From the NCBI RefSeq assembly GCF_004745425.1, contig NZ_PGGK01000015.1, positions 1-47,741 on the forward strand: DNA of 47,741 bases. The letters run 5' to 3'. The position numbers were made by a program, and so were the translations under genes. Shown here in pieces: positions 1 to 8,790 of this stretch. The notes beneath the pieces were generated by a model. The model was not told the DNA's origin. It did no database searches and saw only the letters and a program-made list of their open reading frames with translations. Position 1 is the first letter of the stretch. Every line of letters starts with the position of its first letter. Source of the stretch: Methanolobus halotolerans. GTDB lineage: Archaea; Halobacteriota; Methanosarcinia; Methanosarcinales; Methanosarcinaceae.

Positions 1-433
1 ATGTCTTTGAACAGGTTGTTCTCAACATATACATTACTTGCCTGCTTCCCGATCATAACACCAGCGTAACCATAATCGTAAAACTCGTTGTTCTGTATGG
101 TTATCTGTTTGTTAGAACTGGTAGCTGTACGGGTTTCCAGGTCAATTCCGTAATCCCTGAAGTTAGTGAACGTGTTGTTCTCGATGAGAACTTTCTCACT
201 GTTCTCTATCTCCACAAGACCTGTACTGCCTGAGTGTCCCAGGTATGACTGGTCGGGGTTACTGAATGTGAAACCTGTTATCCTGACTTCTGTTGCGTCA
301 TTGATGCGGAATACACTGTAACCTTTCAGCACAGCATCGTTTCCGATCATTTCAATCCCGGATTTCAGTGAAACCGATGAGCTGACCATATATGTCCCTG
401 CATCTACCAGGATGGTACCCTGGTCTATCGCAT
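1..433. repeat. Direct repeat copy A (internal module repeat)
   Basis: Bases 1-416 are identical to 1441-1856, with the first mismatch at 417. Similarity then falls quickly after about 445. The spacing is 1440 bp, a whole number of codons, so the repeat is in frame within the beta-helix gene. The copy probably continues beyond the left edge. Confidence 0.95.
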
Positions 434-3400
434 TGACCGCAGCCTGTAAGGCTTCCACATCGTTGCTTCCGCTGTATACGACCTCTCCGTTATTTGTCTC
501 TACGACCGTTGTTCCGGCGTTCCTGAAAACACTGATATCGTATGCTGCATCCCCGTCACCACTATCTTCCGGTGTGGTGGCAGGTGGAGTCACAGTTCCG
601 CTATCTTCCTCAGTGTTATCCGGGGTACCCTCTTCATTGTCCGTGGGAGGGGTTTCGGGTTCCGGCTCAGGTTCATCCAATGTGACCAGTTCCATGCCCC
701 CATTGAGAGTATAGAACTTCGATATGTCCTGATTCATCAGATTTACCAGGTATCCGTGCCCGAACTTGGAGTACGTGTAGGCGTTGTAATCGGCAGAATC
801 ATCGAAGGTGTTGTTACTGAGCGTGAGCGTGTTATCCTGTATTATAGGAAGCATCTTCACACCCATCTTTGCACCTGCTATCTGCCTGATATCCTTTATC
901 TCGTTATCCTGCATGACCACGTTGTCCGCATCCTGCAGGTTGATACCGGTCTTACCTACTCCGGCGATATCATTGTTGTTTACAACAGCATCGTCAACAT
1001 TCTTTAACACGATTGCACCCTCGTCTCCTTCCAGCCAGTTGTTGACATCAACAATTGTATTGTCGGAGACATTTACCTTGAAGTAGGGCTTAACCACTGT
1101 TCTGGCGCTGTTTCGCCCTCCAAGCACGTAGATGCCTGAATCCTGTTTTTCCGCAGTGAAGTCGCCCTTGATGTAGTTTCCGGTAACGGTGACATCATGC
1201 ACGGGTACAGGATATTTATCATCGCTGTTTATTTGTGCGACTGATATTGGTATCCTGCAGTCTATGATCTCATTGTCTTCAATGAAAAGATAGTTCGCAC
1301 CGTGACTATCGATACCTTCCCACACGGGATTGTTCTCGATTGTATTGTTCCTGATGTAAATGTATTCCGAATACTGGTAAGTGCTGCTTCCCTTGGAAAC
1401 CGCAACACCATAGGAGTTCCCGCTAAGTTTTCTTGTATTGATGTCTTTGAACAGGTTGTTCTCAACATATACATTACTTGCCTGCTTCCCGATCATAACA
1501 CCAGCGTAACCATAATCGTAAAACTCGTTGTTCTGTATGGTTATCTGTTTGTTAGAACTGGTAGCTGTACGGGTTTCCAGGTCAATTCCGTAATCCCTGA
1601 AGTTAGTGAACGTGTTGTTCTCGATGAGAACTTTCTCACTGTTCTCTATCTCCACAAGACCTGTACTGCCTGAGTGTCCCAGGTATGACTGGTCGGGGTT
1701 ACTGAATGTGAAACCTGTTATCCTGACTTCTGTTGCGTCATTGATGCGGAATACACTGTAACCTTTCAGCACAGCATCGTTTCCGATCATTTCAATCCCG
1801 GATTTCAGTGAAACCGATGAGCTGACCATATATGTCCCTGCATCTACCAGGATGGTGCCCTGGTCTATCGCATTGACCGCAGCCCGTAAGGCTTCCACAT
1901 CGTTGTTTCCACTGTGTATTACATTTCCCTCGCTTGTCTTGACGACTGTTGTGCCAGAGTTCTTAGAAACACTTATGTCGTGTTCTATGCCACTGACATC
2001 GCTCGTATCATCACTTTCATCCGGGGTCGTGGCCGGTGGGGTCACAGTTCCGGTATCAGTATCTGATTCGCTTGTCTCGTCAAGGGGACGGGGTTCCGGC
2101 GGAGTCAGTGGTGGATCGACTGTTGATGTGGTCGGTGTGGAGTCCGTCAGGACTGTGAGTTTTAAGGCACCACCGAACTTTGACTGCATCTCGTTCACCA
2201 GCGTTGCGCTGTATGTATAACCGGAGTTTGCATATCCATGGTATCCCACGGAGCTGTCAAAACTGTTGTCTCTGATGGTTGTGCTGAAGCTCTTCTTCAC
2301 AGCTTGCATCTCTATGCCCTTTGTAGAACCTGATATCTTAATGAGGTTCTTTATGTCGTTATTCTGAACGACCAGGTTATCAGCGTTCAACAGGTTGATG
2401 CCAGTGCCTCCAACACCTATTATGCGGTTGTTATCAATGATTCCGCCGTTGACGTCCCTCAGGACTATGGCTCCGTCATCGCTGACCAGCCAGCTGTTCA
2501 CATCCATGATGGTATTGCCGGAGACATTTATGTTTGTGTATGGCTGAGCATAGTTGCGCGCGCCCAGAACATGTATCCCTGAATGCTGTTTATCCGGAGA
2601 GTTCATGTTCCCTTTCACATAGTTCCCGGTAATCACTATATCGTGGACAGGCAGGGGATAGGTCCCCTCATTGGTCTGGTAGGAGACGGCGATTGGCACT
2701 TTACAGTCAATAACTGTGTTGTCCTGGATATAGACATGGTTTGCACCATGGCTGTCTATGCCTTCCCATACAGGATTGTTCTCTATCCAGTTGTGCCTGA
2801 TATAGATGTGCTCCGGGTGCTTGTAAGAGTTACTTCCCTTGGCAACAGCGACTCCATAGGCATTTCCATTCACTTTCCTGGTATTGATGTTCTTGAAGGT
2901 ATTATCCTCCACATAAATGTGATAGGATTGTTTCCAGATCATAACACCGGCATAACCGTAATCAAGGAACTCATTGTTCCTGATGGTTATCTGCTCGTTG
3001 CTATGGGACGTGGAACCCACGGCCACATTAACACCATAATCCCTGAAATTGTGGAATGTATTGCTTTCTATGAAGCAGTTCTTGCTGTTCACGATATTGA
3101 TGAGACCGGAGCTGCTTCCAACAGACCCGTACAACTGGTCAGGACCGGTGAATTCAAGTCCTCTCACTTTGACATTTGTTGCACTGCTTATCGTGAATAT
3201 CTTGTAACCTTTAAGCACGGCATTGTTCCCGACTAACTCGATATTGGACTTCAATGACACAGGTGAGCTGATCATGTATGTCCCTGAGTCTATCAGGATA
3301 ATGCCATTGTCAATAGCATTGACTGCGGCCTTCATGGCTCCTACGTCGCTGTTTCCGTTGTAGACCACCGTTCCATCACTTGTCTTTACAAGTGTTGTAC

Positions 3401-3542
3401 CGGAGTCTTTAGAAATGCTTACCGTGTAATCGATATCTTCGGAGCTTCCTGTTAGGGCTGCTGAAGAGATCACTGCTCCTAAACTTAAATTAAGGAACAA
3501 GAAAACCATGAATAGGCTTATCGTTTTTCTTGTAGCATCCAT
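1..3542 (-). CDS. Giant tandem-module right-handed beta-helix surface protein (C-terminus beyond left edge)
   Basis: The minus-strand frame stays open from an ATG at 3542 to the left edge, about 1,180 codons without a stop. A signal peptide (basic n-region, hydrophobic core around residues 8-30, small residues near SSAA) is followed by modules of about 480 residues. Each begins with a GTT-V-KTS-type strand, an 'AIDQGTILVDAGTY' motif and many short N-rich beta-helix coils ('I-NN-F'), as in NosD/pectate-lyase-like folds. Two complete modules and half of a third are present. They are joined by acidic Pro/Thr/Ser linkers (e.g. around 590-670 and 2030-2110). AAGGT lies six bases before the start. 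Family knowledge suggests an exported cell-surface or matrix protein; the substrate is unknown. The neighbouring gene on the right is a one-module paralogue. True length and C-terminal anchor cannot be seen. Confidence 0.85.
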   Translation of the reverse strand, partial: MDATRKTISLFMVFLFLNLSLGAVISSAALTGSSEDIDYTVSISKDSGTTLVKTSDGTVVYNGNSDVGAMKAAVNAIDNGIILIDSGTYMISSPVSLKSNIELVGNNAVLKGYKIFTISSATNVKVRGLEFTGPDQLYGSVGSSSGLINIVNSKNCFIESNTFHNFRDYGVNVAVGSTSHSNEQITIRNNEFLDYGYAGVMIWKQSYHIYVEDNTFKNINTRKVNGNAYGVAVAKGSNSYKHPEHIYIRHNWIENNPVWEGIDSHGANHVYIQDNTVIDCKVPIAVSYQTNEGTYPLPVHDIVITGNYVKGNMNSPDKQHSGIHVLGARNYAQPYTNINVSGNTIMDVNSWLVSDDGAIVLRDVNGGIIDNNRIIGVGGTGINLLNADNLVVQNNDIKNLIKISGSTKGIEMQAVKKSFSTTIRDNSFDSSVGYHGYANSGYTYSATLVNEMQSKFGGALKLTVLTDSTPTTSTVDPPLTPPEPRPLDETSESDTDTGTVTPPATTPDESDDTSDVSGIEHDISVSKNSGTTVVKTSEGNVIHSGNNDVEALRAAVNAIDQGTILVDAGTYMVSSSVSLKSGIEMIGNDAVLKGYSVFRINDATEVRITGFTFSNPDQSYLGHSGSTGLVEIENSEKVLIENNTFTNFRDYGIDLETRTATSSNKQITIQNNEFYDYGYAGVMIGKQASNVYVENNLFKDINTRKLSGNSYGVAVSKGSSTYQYSEYIYIRNNTIENNPVWEGIDSHGANYLFIEDNEIIDCRIPISVAQINSDDKYPVPVHDVTVTGNYIKGDFTAEKQDSGIYVLGGRNSARTVVKPYFKVNVSDNTIVDVNNWLEGDEGAIVLKNVDDAVVNNNDIAGVGKTGINLQDADNVVMQDNEIKDIRQIAGAKMGVKMLPIIQDNTLTLSNNTFDDSADYNAYTYSKFGHGYLVNLMNQDISKFYTLNGGMELVTLDEPEPEPETPPTDNEEGTPDNTEEDSGTVTPPATTPEDSGDGDAAYDISVFRNAGTTVVETNNGEVVYSGSNDVEALQAAVNAIDQGTILVDAGTYMVSSSVSLKSGIEMIGNDAVLKGYSVFRINDATEVRITGFTFSNPDQSYLGHSGSTGLVEIENSEKVLIENNTFTNFRDYGIDLETRTATSSNKQITIQNNEFYDYGYAGVMIGKQASNVYVENNLFKD
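1441..1873. repeat. Direct repeat copy B (internal module repeat)
   Basis: This is the partner of bases 1-433. The matching region of the next module (about 2887-3320) is clearly more divergent. The near-identity of copies A and B therefore indicates recent duplication or gene conversion rather than general conservation. Confidence 0.95.
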
Positions 3543-3737
3543 TTTTTGACCTTCTCAACTCATGTTTTTCATTAAAAGTGTTTTTTGTAGTAATCCAGGT
3601 CAACCTGTCCGAAACATGCTCATTGATTCAGTATAAAATTCTTCCAAAGACTCTTCGGCGAAAATAAATTTCCACAAGTCCTTTTTATATGACGAATCTT
3701 GTATAAATTATGGCATATTGTGACAGGCTTTTTCTAA

Positions 3738-3755
3738 ATATAGTTTAAACTATAT
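3738..3755. promoter_or_regulatory. 18-bp perfect palindrome upstream of the beta-helix genes
   Basis: The 434-base gap 3543-3976 holds no gene. It is AT-rich and contains a perfect palindrome centred between 3746 and 3747 (half-site TTTAAACTATAT read outward), beside a TATATATA run at 3751-3758. It lies about 200 bases upstream of the large beta-helix start on the minus strand. A TATA element with an operator is possible, but AT-rich palindromes also arise by chance. Confidence 0.3.
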
Positions 3756-3976
3756 ATATGCTATCAGAGGTAAAAAAGCTACCAAGTTTGCCTAAAACGC
3801 ATTCAAGAGCTTAAAAAATCTCTGTATGCCAGGTTAGGCATTAGTTACATCGTATACTAATTTCCATGCTAATTCATGGTTTAAAAAAGATACTTTCTCT
3901 TCGAACTTTCCTCCGTTCAACAGCAAAAAGAGAGAAAAATGTTTCTTTTCGCGATCAAAGCATTACCCGGGTATTT

Positions 3977-5398
3977 TTAAAGAAAAATATTTTTGCTTCC
4001 TGTCCCACTATTTGACAGGGAGAATTGGGACAGGTCCATACACTTTTCGGTAATATCTGCAGAGGCATCAAAATGGATCTGGCATTCTGCAGAAAGATCT
4101 ATAGCGTTATCTTCTATATCTATCACATAGTCTTCTGTCACATGTGACACACTGATCGCACTTCTTGGTTCCAGTATTGTGACAAGTTCCTTGATCCTGT
4201 TCTTTTGCACAAGCACATTGTTTGCGTTCTCAAGGTTTATGCCGGTTCCTCCGACCTTTGATATACTGTTGTTGTAAATAAGTACTTCATCAACATTGCG
4301 TACTACTATCGCACCGTCATCCCTGTACAGCCAGTTGTTGACCTCTGTAATGGTGTTATCCTTCAGAACTACATTGATGTATGGCTTGACAACTGTTCTC
4401 GCATTGTTGCGTCCACCGAGAACATAGATACCTGAATCCTGTTTTGCGGCATCGAAGTTACCCTTTATGTAGTTACCTGTGATAGTTACGTCATGTAAGG
4501 ATTCTGTGTATGTATCATCTTCAGTGATGTGTGAGACTGATATCGGTATTCTGCAGTCTGTAACCTCATTGTTCTCTATGTAAAGATGGTTGGCCCCGTG
4601 ACTGTCAATACCTTCCCACATAGGGTTGTTCTCCACGATATTGTTCCTGATATAGATGTATTCTGCATACTTGTATGAAGTACTCCCCTTGGCAACAGCT
4701 ATACCGTACGAGTTTGTATTCAGCAGCCTTGTGTTGATATCTTTGAACAGGTTGTCATCCACGTAGATCTGACTGGACTGTTTACCGATCATCACGCCAC
4801 AGTAACCAAAATCAAGGAATTCGTTATTCTTAATGGTTATCTGCTGATTATGGTCAGAAGTGGAACGTGTTACGAGATATATGCCGTAGTCGTTGAAATT
4901 GCTGAAAGTGTTGTCCTCTATCAGGCAGTTATTACTATTAGCTATCTGCAGGACACCATAACTCCCACTGCGTCCGGCATACTCTTCCAAAGGACCTTTG
5001 AACTCGAAACCTTTTATCCTTACATTGGCCGCGTCGTATATCCTGAATACCTTGTAACCTTTGAGTATGGCGTCATCACCGATCAGCTCTGTGTTCGATC
5101 CGATCAGTATTGTTGAAGTGATCGTATATGTTCCCGGCCTGACAAGGATCGTTCCCTGGTCAATGGCTCTTGCCGCAGCCCTGATAGCACTTGTATCATC
5201 GCCTTCGTAAAGGACTGCCTGTGTACTGTTATCAATAACCTGCGTCACAGTTCCGCTCTTCTCAACAATGATATCAGGTACTGGCTCTACTTCTTCTATT
5301 TCAGTTTCTTCTTCCGTTATTCCATATGTGTAAGCAAAGTACGCTACAATAATAATGAGCAGGAACACTAGTACTAACCCTATCTTTGATCTATTCAT
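3977..5398 (-). CDS. Membrane-anchored single-module right-handed beta-helix protein
   Basis: 473 residues. An N-terminal hydrophobic segment (about residues 5-25) follows a short basic stretch with no clear signal cleavage site, so an uncleaved anchor with the rest outside is likely. An acidic Glu-rich linker (28-42) leads to one beta-helix module homologous to the repeated modules of the large gene at 1-3542. It shares the 'AIDQGTILV-PGTY' entry motif, 'NNPMWEGIDSHGANHLYIE' and 'YIKGNFDAAKQDSGIYVLGGR'. GGGGGT lies four bases before the ATG. It is transcribed in the same direction as the large paralogue, 434 bases upstream of that gene's start, so separate promoters are likely. Function is unknown; a surface carbohydrate-binding or -modifying role is inferred from the fold and the neighbouring polysaccharide genes. 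Confidence 0.85.
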   Translation of the reverse strand: MNRSKIGLVLVFLLIIIVAYFAYTYGITEEETEIEEVEPVPDIIVEKSGTVTQVIDNSTQAVLYEGDDTSAIRAAARAIDQGTILVRPGTYTITSTILIGSNTELIGDDAILKGYKVFRIYDAANVRIKGFEFKGPLEEYAGRSGSYGVLQIANSNNCLIEDNTFSNFNDYGIYLVTRSTSDHNQQITIKNNEFLDFGYCGVMIGKQSSQIYVDDNLFKDINTRLLNTNSYGIAVAKGSTSYKYAEYIYIRNNIVENNPMWEGIDSHGANHLYIENNEVTDCRIPISVSHITEDDTYTESLHDVTITGNYIKGNFDAAKQDSGIYVLGGRNNARTVVKPYINVVLKDNTITEVNNWLYRDDGAIVVRNVDEVLIYNNSISKVGGTGINLENANNVLVQKNRIKELVTILEPRSAISVSHVTEDYVIDIEDNAIDLSAECQIHFDASADITEKCMDLSQFSLSNSGTGSKNIFL

Positions 5399-5540
5399 TT
5401 TTACCCCCGCCTCCGGTATTTATGATCAGTCTACTATAGGTAACTTATTTATTAAAAAATGATTGTCAGAACTCTCCGGGAATGGATAATAACCTTATTT
5501 ATTTTTTTTAATCCTGCTGAAAATCGTTACTATTCAAAAA

Positions 5541-5582
5541 AGATTATATATGAGTTAGGTGTAATAGTTAAAGGGGGTAAAA
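5541..5582 (+). promoter_or_regulatory. TATA box and ribosome binding site for the DUF354 gene
   Basis: ATTATATA at about 5543-5550 lies roughly 33-40 bases before the ATG at 5583, predicting a short leader. The leader contains AAAGGGGGT, a strong Shine-Dalgarno sequence five bases before the start. The divergent gene at 5398 carries a nearly identical GGGGGTAAAAATG context. Confidence 0.55.
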
Positions 5583-6701
5583 ATGAGAGTTCTCATTGAT
5601 ATAGGACATCCTGCGCATGTCCATTTCTTCAAGAATATGGTATTGGAGCTGGAAAGAAATGGTCATCAGGTGCTTGTAACTGCCAGGGAAAAAGACGTTA
5701 CTGTGAATCTGCTTGAGTCATGCGGCATTAAGTATGAGGTCCTTAGTAAGATTGGTTCTGGAAAAGGTAGTCTTATCCGTGAATGGGTTTCAAGGGACCT
5801 AAAACTACTTAAGGTCGCAAAGAAGTTCGATCCGGATATCCTGATGGGTGTCCTTAATCCATGTGTAGCGCATGTGGCATGGCTTACCGGAAAGGCGTCA
5901 TTCATTTTCACGGATACTGAACATGCCAAACTTGCGAACTACGTTACACTTCCTTTTGCAGATCGGGTGTTCACTCCTTCGTCCTATGCGCGGGACCTGG
6001 GGAGTAAGCAGATAAGGTATAATGGATTCCATGAGCTTGCGTACCTCTATCCGGGTTACTTCGAGCCGGACCCGGATTTCTTATCAGATCTCGATCTGAA
6101 AGAGGATGACAGGATAATAGTGCTCAGGTTCGTTTCATGGGGGGCAAGTCATGACATTGGTCAGCATGGGATCACAAATAAACTGGAACTTGTTCAGAAG
6201 CTGGAAAAGTACGGAAAGGTGTTCATCACCTCGGAACAGGAACTCAATGGAGGCCTTGAGAAATACAGGATATCTGTCAGTCCTGAAAAGCTACATGATC
6301 TCCTTTATCACGCAAGCCTGTATCTTGGTGATGGTGGTACCACGGCTGTGGAAAGCGCGATACTTGGTACGCCGGCGGTGTATGTTTCATCCCTTGTGGG
6401 GACCATGGGTAACTTCACTGAACTCGAGACTAAATACGAAATGATCCACTGCTTCAATAATTCAGAAGAGGCTCTCAGAAAAGCTATCGGGATACTCAGC
6501 GATCCTGAATCAAAAAAGCAGTGGGCGATCAAGAAAGATAAACTCATCCGGGATAAGATCGATGTGAACGAGTTTATAATGGGGCATATCAATCAGATCT
6601 CCGGCAGGGCTAAAAAAGAGGGACCTATCCTAGATAAGATCGATGTGAGCAAGTTTGGAATTAAACATATCGATCTGATCTCGGACAAGGCTAAAAAGTA
6701 G
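5583..6701 (+). CDS. DUF354 family protein, GT-B glycosyltransferase/epimerase-like
   Basis: 372 residues. The N-terminus 'MRVLIDIGHPAHVHFFKN' and the downstream 'FTDTEHAKLAN', 'RVFTPSSY' and 'YNGFHELAYLYP' motifs are characteristic of DUF354, a family related in fold to UDP-GlcNAc 2-epimerase and GT-B glycosyltransferases. The 'LGDGGTTAVESAILGTPAV' segment resembles the GT-B nucleotide-sugar binding region. The C-terminus is unusual: about 50 residues from 324 on contain a 27-residue unit duplicated in tandem. It is first in a plus-strand run (deacetylase, then two FemAB-like genes), with a 14-base gap to the next gene. A role in surface polysaccharide or glycolipid assembly is inferred from context. 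Confidence 0.8.
   Translation: MRVLIDIGHPAHVHFFKNMVLELERNGHQVLVTAREKDVTVNLLESCGIKYEVLSKIGSGKGSLIREWVSRDLKLLKVAKKFDPDILMGVLNPCVAHVAWLTGKASFIFTDTEHAKLANYVTLPFADRVFTPSSYARDLGSKQIRYNGFHELAYLYPGYFEPDPDFLSDLDLKEDDRIIVLRFVSWGASHDIGQHGITNKLELVQKLEKYGKVFITSEQELNGGLEKYRISVSPEKLHDLLYHASLYLGDGGTTAVESAILGTPAVYVSSLVGTMGNFTELETKYEMIHCFNNSEEALRKAIGILSDPESKKQWAIKKDKLIRDKIDVNEFIMGHINQISGRAKKEGPILDKIDVSKFGIKHIDLISDKAKK
6552..6701 (+). repeat. 81-bp in-frame tandem duplication at the 3' end of the DUF354 gene
   Basis: The unit starting 'DKIDV' at 6552 recurs at 6633. The two copies share GATAAGATCGATGTGA, then CATATCRATC and the GGCTAAAAA ending. The second copy is truncated by the stop codon. Confidence 0.8.
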
Positions 6702-6715
6702 TTCCAGGTGTCGTA

Positions 6716-7768
6716 ATGTACGAATCGATAAGGCATAATCCGGATATATGGGCTAAGTTCATCGGCAAGGACGAGGAGCTGATAATGCACTCTGGTGTAG
6801 ACAGTTGTTTTGATTTCGGCCGCTGTCAACTAAGTGATGTCTTATCTCCCGATGTATCCCGGTCTTTGATAGACAGCGGGTTTGAAGTAGTCCTGCCGGA
6901 AGAAAAGAAATTTGCTCTTTGTCTGACACACGATGTAGATGATATATATCCCCCTCTGCCGCATACTTTGCTTTCCATGTTCCATTCGGTAAAAGGTGCG
7001 AACATGAGTCAGTTGAAAAAACATGCTTTATGGAGGTTCAACGGCAAAGATTATTCTCCGTATCTTAATTTCAGGGAGATAATGGATATTGAGGAAAGCT
7101 ACGGAGCAAAGTCATCATTCTATTTCCTGACTGCAGAAAAGGATCCTCGCCGGTTTCGGTATGATATCGAGGACGCAGGCAGCTATATGGGAGAGATTAT
7201 AGACCGGGAATGTGAGGTTGGACTTCACGGTGGTTATTTTTCCTATGCTAATTATGATGATCTTGTAAAAGAAAAGCAGAAACTTGAAAATGTTCTTGGT
7301 AGTGAGGTGATAGGTTTCAGGAATCATTATCTGCGTTTTAAGATGACCGATTCATGGGAGGTCCTTTCAAAAGCCGGGTTCAAGTATGATAGCACACTGG
7401 GATTTAATAATGCAGTGGGTTTCAGGAATGGGTTGTGTCACCCCTTCAGGCCCTATGATGCCGGGACAGGTAAATCACTGGACATTCTGGAAATCCCTCT
7501 TATAGTTATGGATTCCGCACTCTTCAATTGTACCAGCTCTTTTAAGGATTCCTGGGAGCTTATAAAGGGGATACTTGATACCGGTGAGAAGTATAACGGC
7601 ATAATCACTTTGTTATGGCACAATAGTTCCTTTAGTACGCCTTTCAGGAAGGACTGGAGGAATCTTTACATAAAGATACTTGATTACTGCAATCAAAAGA
7701 ATGCCTGGATAACAAGTGGTGAAGATATTTACAGGTGGTGGGATAATACATATATCAACTATTCATGA
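6716..7768 (+). CDS. Polysaccharide deacetylase-like protein (carbohydrate esterase 4 fold)
   Basis: 350 residues. 'LTHDVDD' at 70-76 supplies the catalytic and metal Asp pair typical of NodB-type deacetylases. 'FYFLTAE', 'VGLHGGYFSY' (near 165) and 'GFRNHYLRF' are the following blocks of the archaeal and bacterial polysaccharide-deacetylase-like proteins of capsule loci. The N-terminal 65 residues are outside the recognisable core. AGGTG lies seven bases before the ATG. Its 3' end overlaps the next ORF by about 50 bases, so the genes are probably co-transcribed and coupled. It likely removes acyl groups from a sugar of the surface polymer; the substrate is unknown. Confidence 0.8.
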   Translation: MYESIRHNPDIWAKFIGKDEELIMHSGVDSCFDFGRCQLSDVLSPDVSRSLIDSGFEVVLPEEKKFALCLTHDVDDIYPPLPHTLLSMFHSVKGANMSQLKKHALWRFNGKDYSPYLNFREIMDIEESYGAKSSFYFLTAEKDPRRFRYDIEDAGSYMGEIIDRECEVGLHGGYFSYANYDDLVKEKQKLENVLGSEVIGFRNHYLRFKMTDSWEVLSKAGFKYDSTLGFNNAVGFRNGLCHPFRPYDAGTGKSLDILEIPLIVMDSALFNCTSSFKDSWELIKGILDTGEKYNGIITLLWHNSSFSTPFRKDWRNLYIKILDYCNQKNAWITSGEDIYRWWDNTYINYS

Positions 7769-8747
7769 TCCGCAAGTGTGGGATACATTTGTTGAGCAGA
7801 GCCCTTACGGGACTATTTTCCATAGATGGGATTTTTTGCATACAGTGGAGAAGCATACGGGATATACGCTTTATCCTCTGGGCATGTACATAACAGAGGA
7901 ACTGATCTGCGTGATACCTCTTTTCTTCAGGAAAATACATGGGGTCAAGGTTGTCTTTTCCCCTCCTCCGCAGACCGGGATACCCTATCTTGGTTATGTG
8001 CTGAGTTCGCGGCTTGATGGCATGAAACAAAGCAAGCGGGGGCAGCGTATGTATGAGATCGGAGAGCTGTTCGCAGAAGAGATCAATCGTCTGGGTGCTA
8101 ACTATGTATCCATTTTACTGACACCGTCATTTACTGACATCAGACCTTTCAAATGGCATGGTTTCATGATCGACCCTTTATACACTTTTGTGATCGATCT
8201 GCAAAAACCACTTGAAGATATATTGAAGGAGTTCAACGTCTCGAAAAGAAAGATCATTAAAAAGAACGAGAGCTCAGATATGCAGCTTGTAGAGGACAAA
8301 GATGTCTCTCTTTTGTTCGATCTCTCTGTACAAAGATATGATGAACAGGGGCTCAAGTTCCCTGTCACGAGCAAAGCCTATATTGAGGAATTGCAGAGGC
8401 TTTATCCTGATCAGGTGAAAGTTTATTACATAAAGGATAAGGATGGCAACACTCTTGGGGCCGTCATGACAACGGAACACAGACGTGTGACATTATGGAT
8501 CGGCAGCGTAAAACCAGATACCAAGGCTCCTGTTAATGAGTTCTTATACTGGGAATTCATTAAGAAAAGCAAGGCTGAAAATTACGAGCTGCTTGAACTG
8601 GGGGGAGCAGACATTCCCCGGTTGTGTGCTTTCAAATCGCAGTTCAATCCAACAATAGAGACAAATTACAGGATATTCAAGAAAGACATGGTGGGGAAAA
8701 TGGCAGAGTGGACCTATCTGAATGTTTGTAAAAAGAGCAAGTTCTGA
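7716..8747 (+). CDS. FemAB/GNAT-type acyl or aminoacyl transferase, copy 1
   Basis: 343 residues from a GTG at 7716; a second GTG at 7719 is equally possible. Homology with copy 2 begins only at codon 11 ('IHIS'), and no ATG is available, so the start is uncertain. An AGGTGGTGGG at 7732-7741 even hints at a start beyond it. The two-lobed architecture ('VFSPPPQTGIPYLGYV', 'KRKIIKKNESSDMQLVED', 'YYIKDKDGNTLGAVMT', 'ELGGADIPRLCAFKSQF') matches FemAB-like double-GNAT proteins (Acetyltransf_6/BioF2-like) found in polysaccharide loci. These transfer acyl or aminoacyl groups to sugars or peptides. Copy 2 follows 43 bases downstream. Confidence 0.75.
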   Translation: MVKIFTGGGIIHISTIHDPQVWDTFVEQSPYGTIFHRWDFLHTVEKHTGYTLYPLGMYITEELICVIPLFFRKIHGVKVVFSPPPQTGIPYLGYVLSSRLDGMKQSKRGQRMYEIGELFAEEINRLGANYVSILLTPSFTDIRPFKWHGFMIDPLYTFVIDLQKPLEDILKEFNVSKRKIIKKNESSDMQLVEDKDVSLLFDLSVQRYDEQGLKFPVTSKAYIEELQRLYPDQVKVYYIKDKDGNTLGAVMTTEHRRVTLWIGSVKPDTKAPVNEFLYWEFIKKSKAENYELLELGGADIPRLCAFKSQFNPTIETNYRIFKKDMVGKMAEWTYLNVCKKSKF

Positions 8748-8790
8748 CAACTTACCTGTTTGGTGGCAGCATATATCTTAATCCGGGGGG

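Noticed and set aside
1-1873. The 1440-bp repeat as a mobile element
   Set aside because: It is in frame within one gene, matches module boundaries and has no terminal repeats or transposase.
412-3236. Several plus-strand open frames of 80-220 codons
   Set aside because: They lie antisense to the continuous beta-helix frame, lack ribosome binding sites and repeat with the 1440-bp module, so they are shadows.
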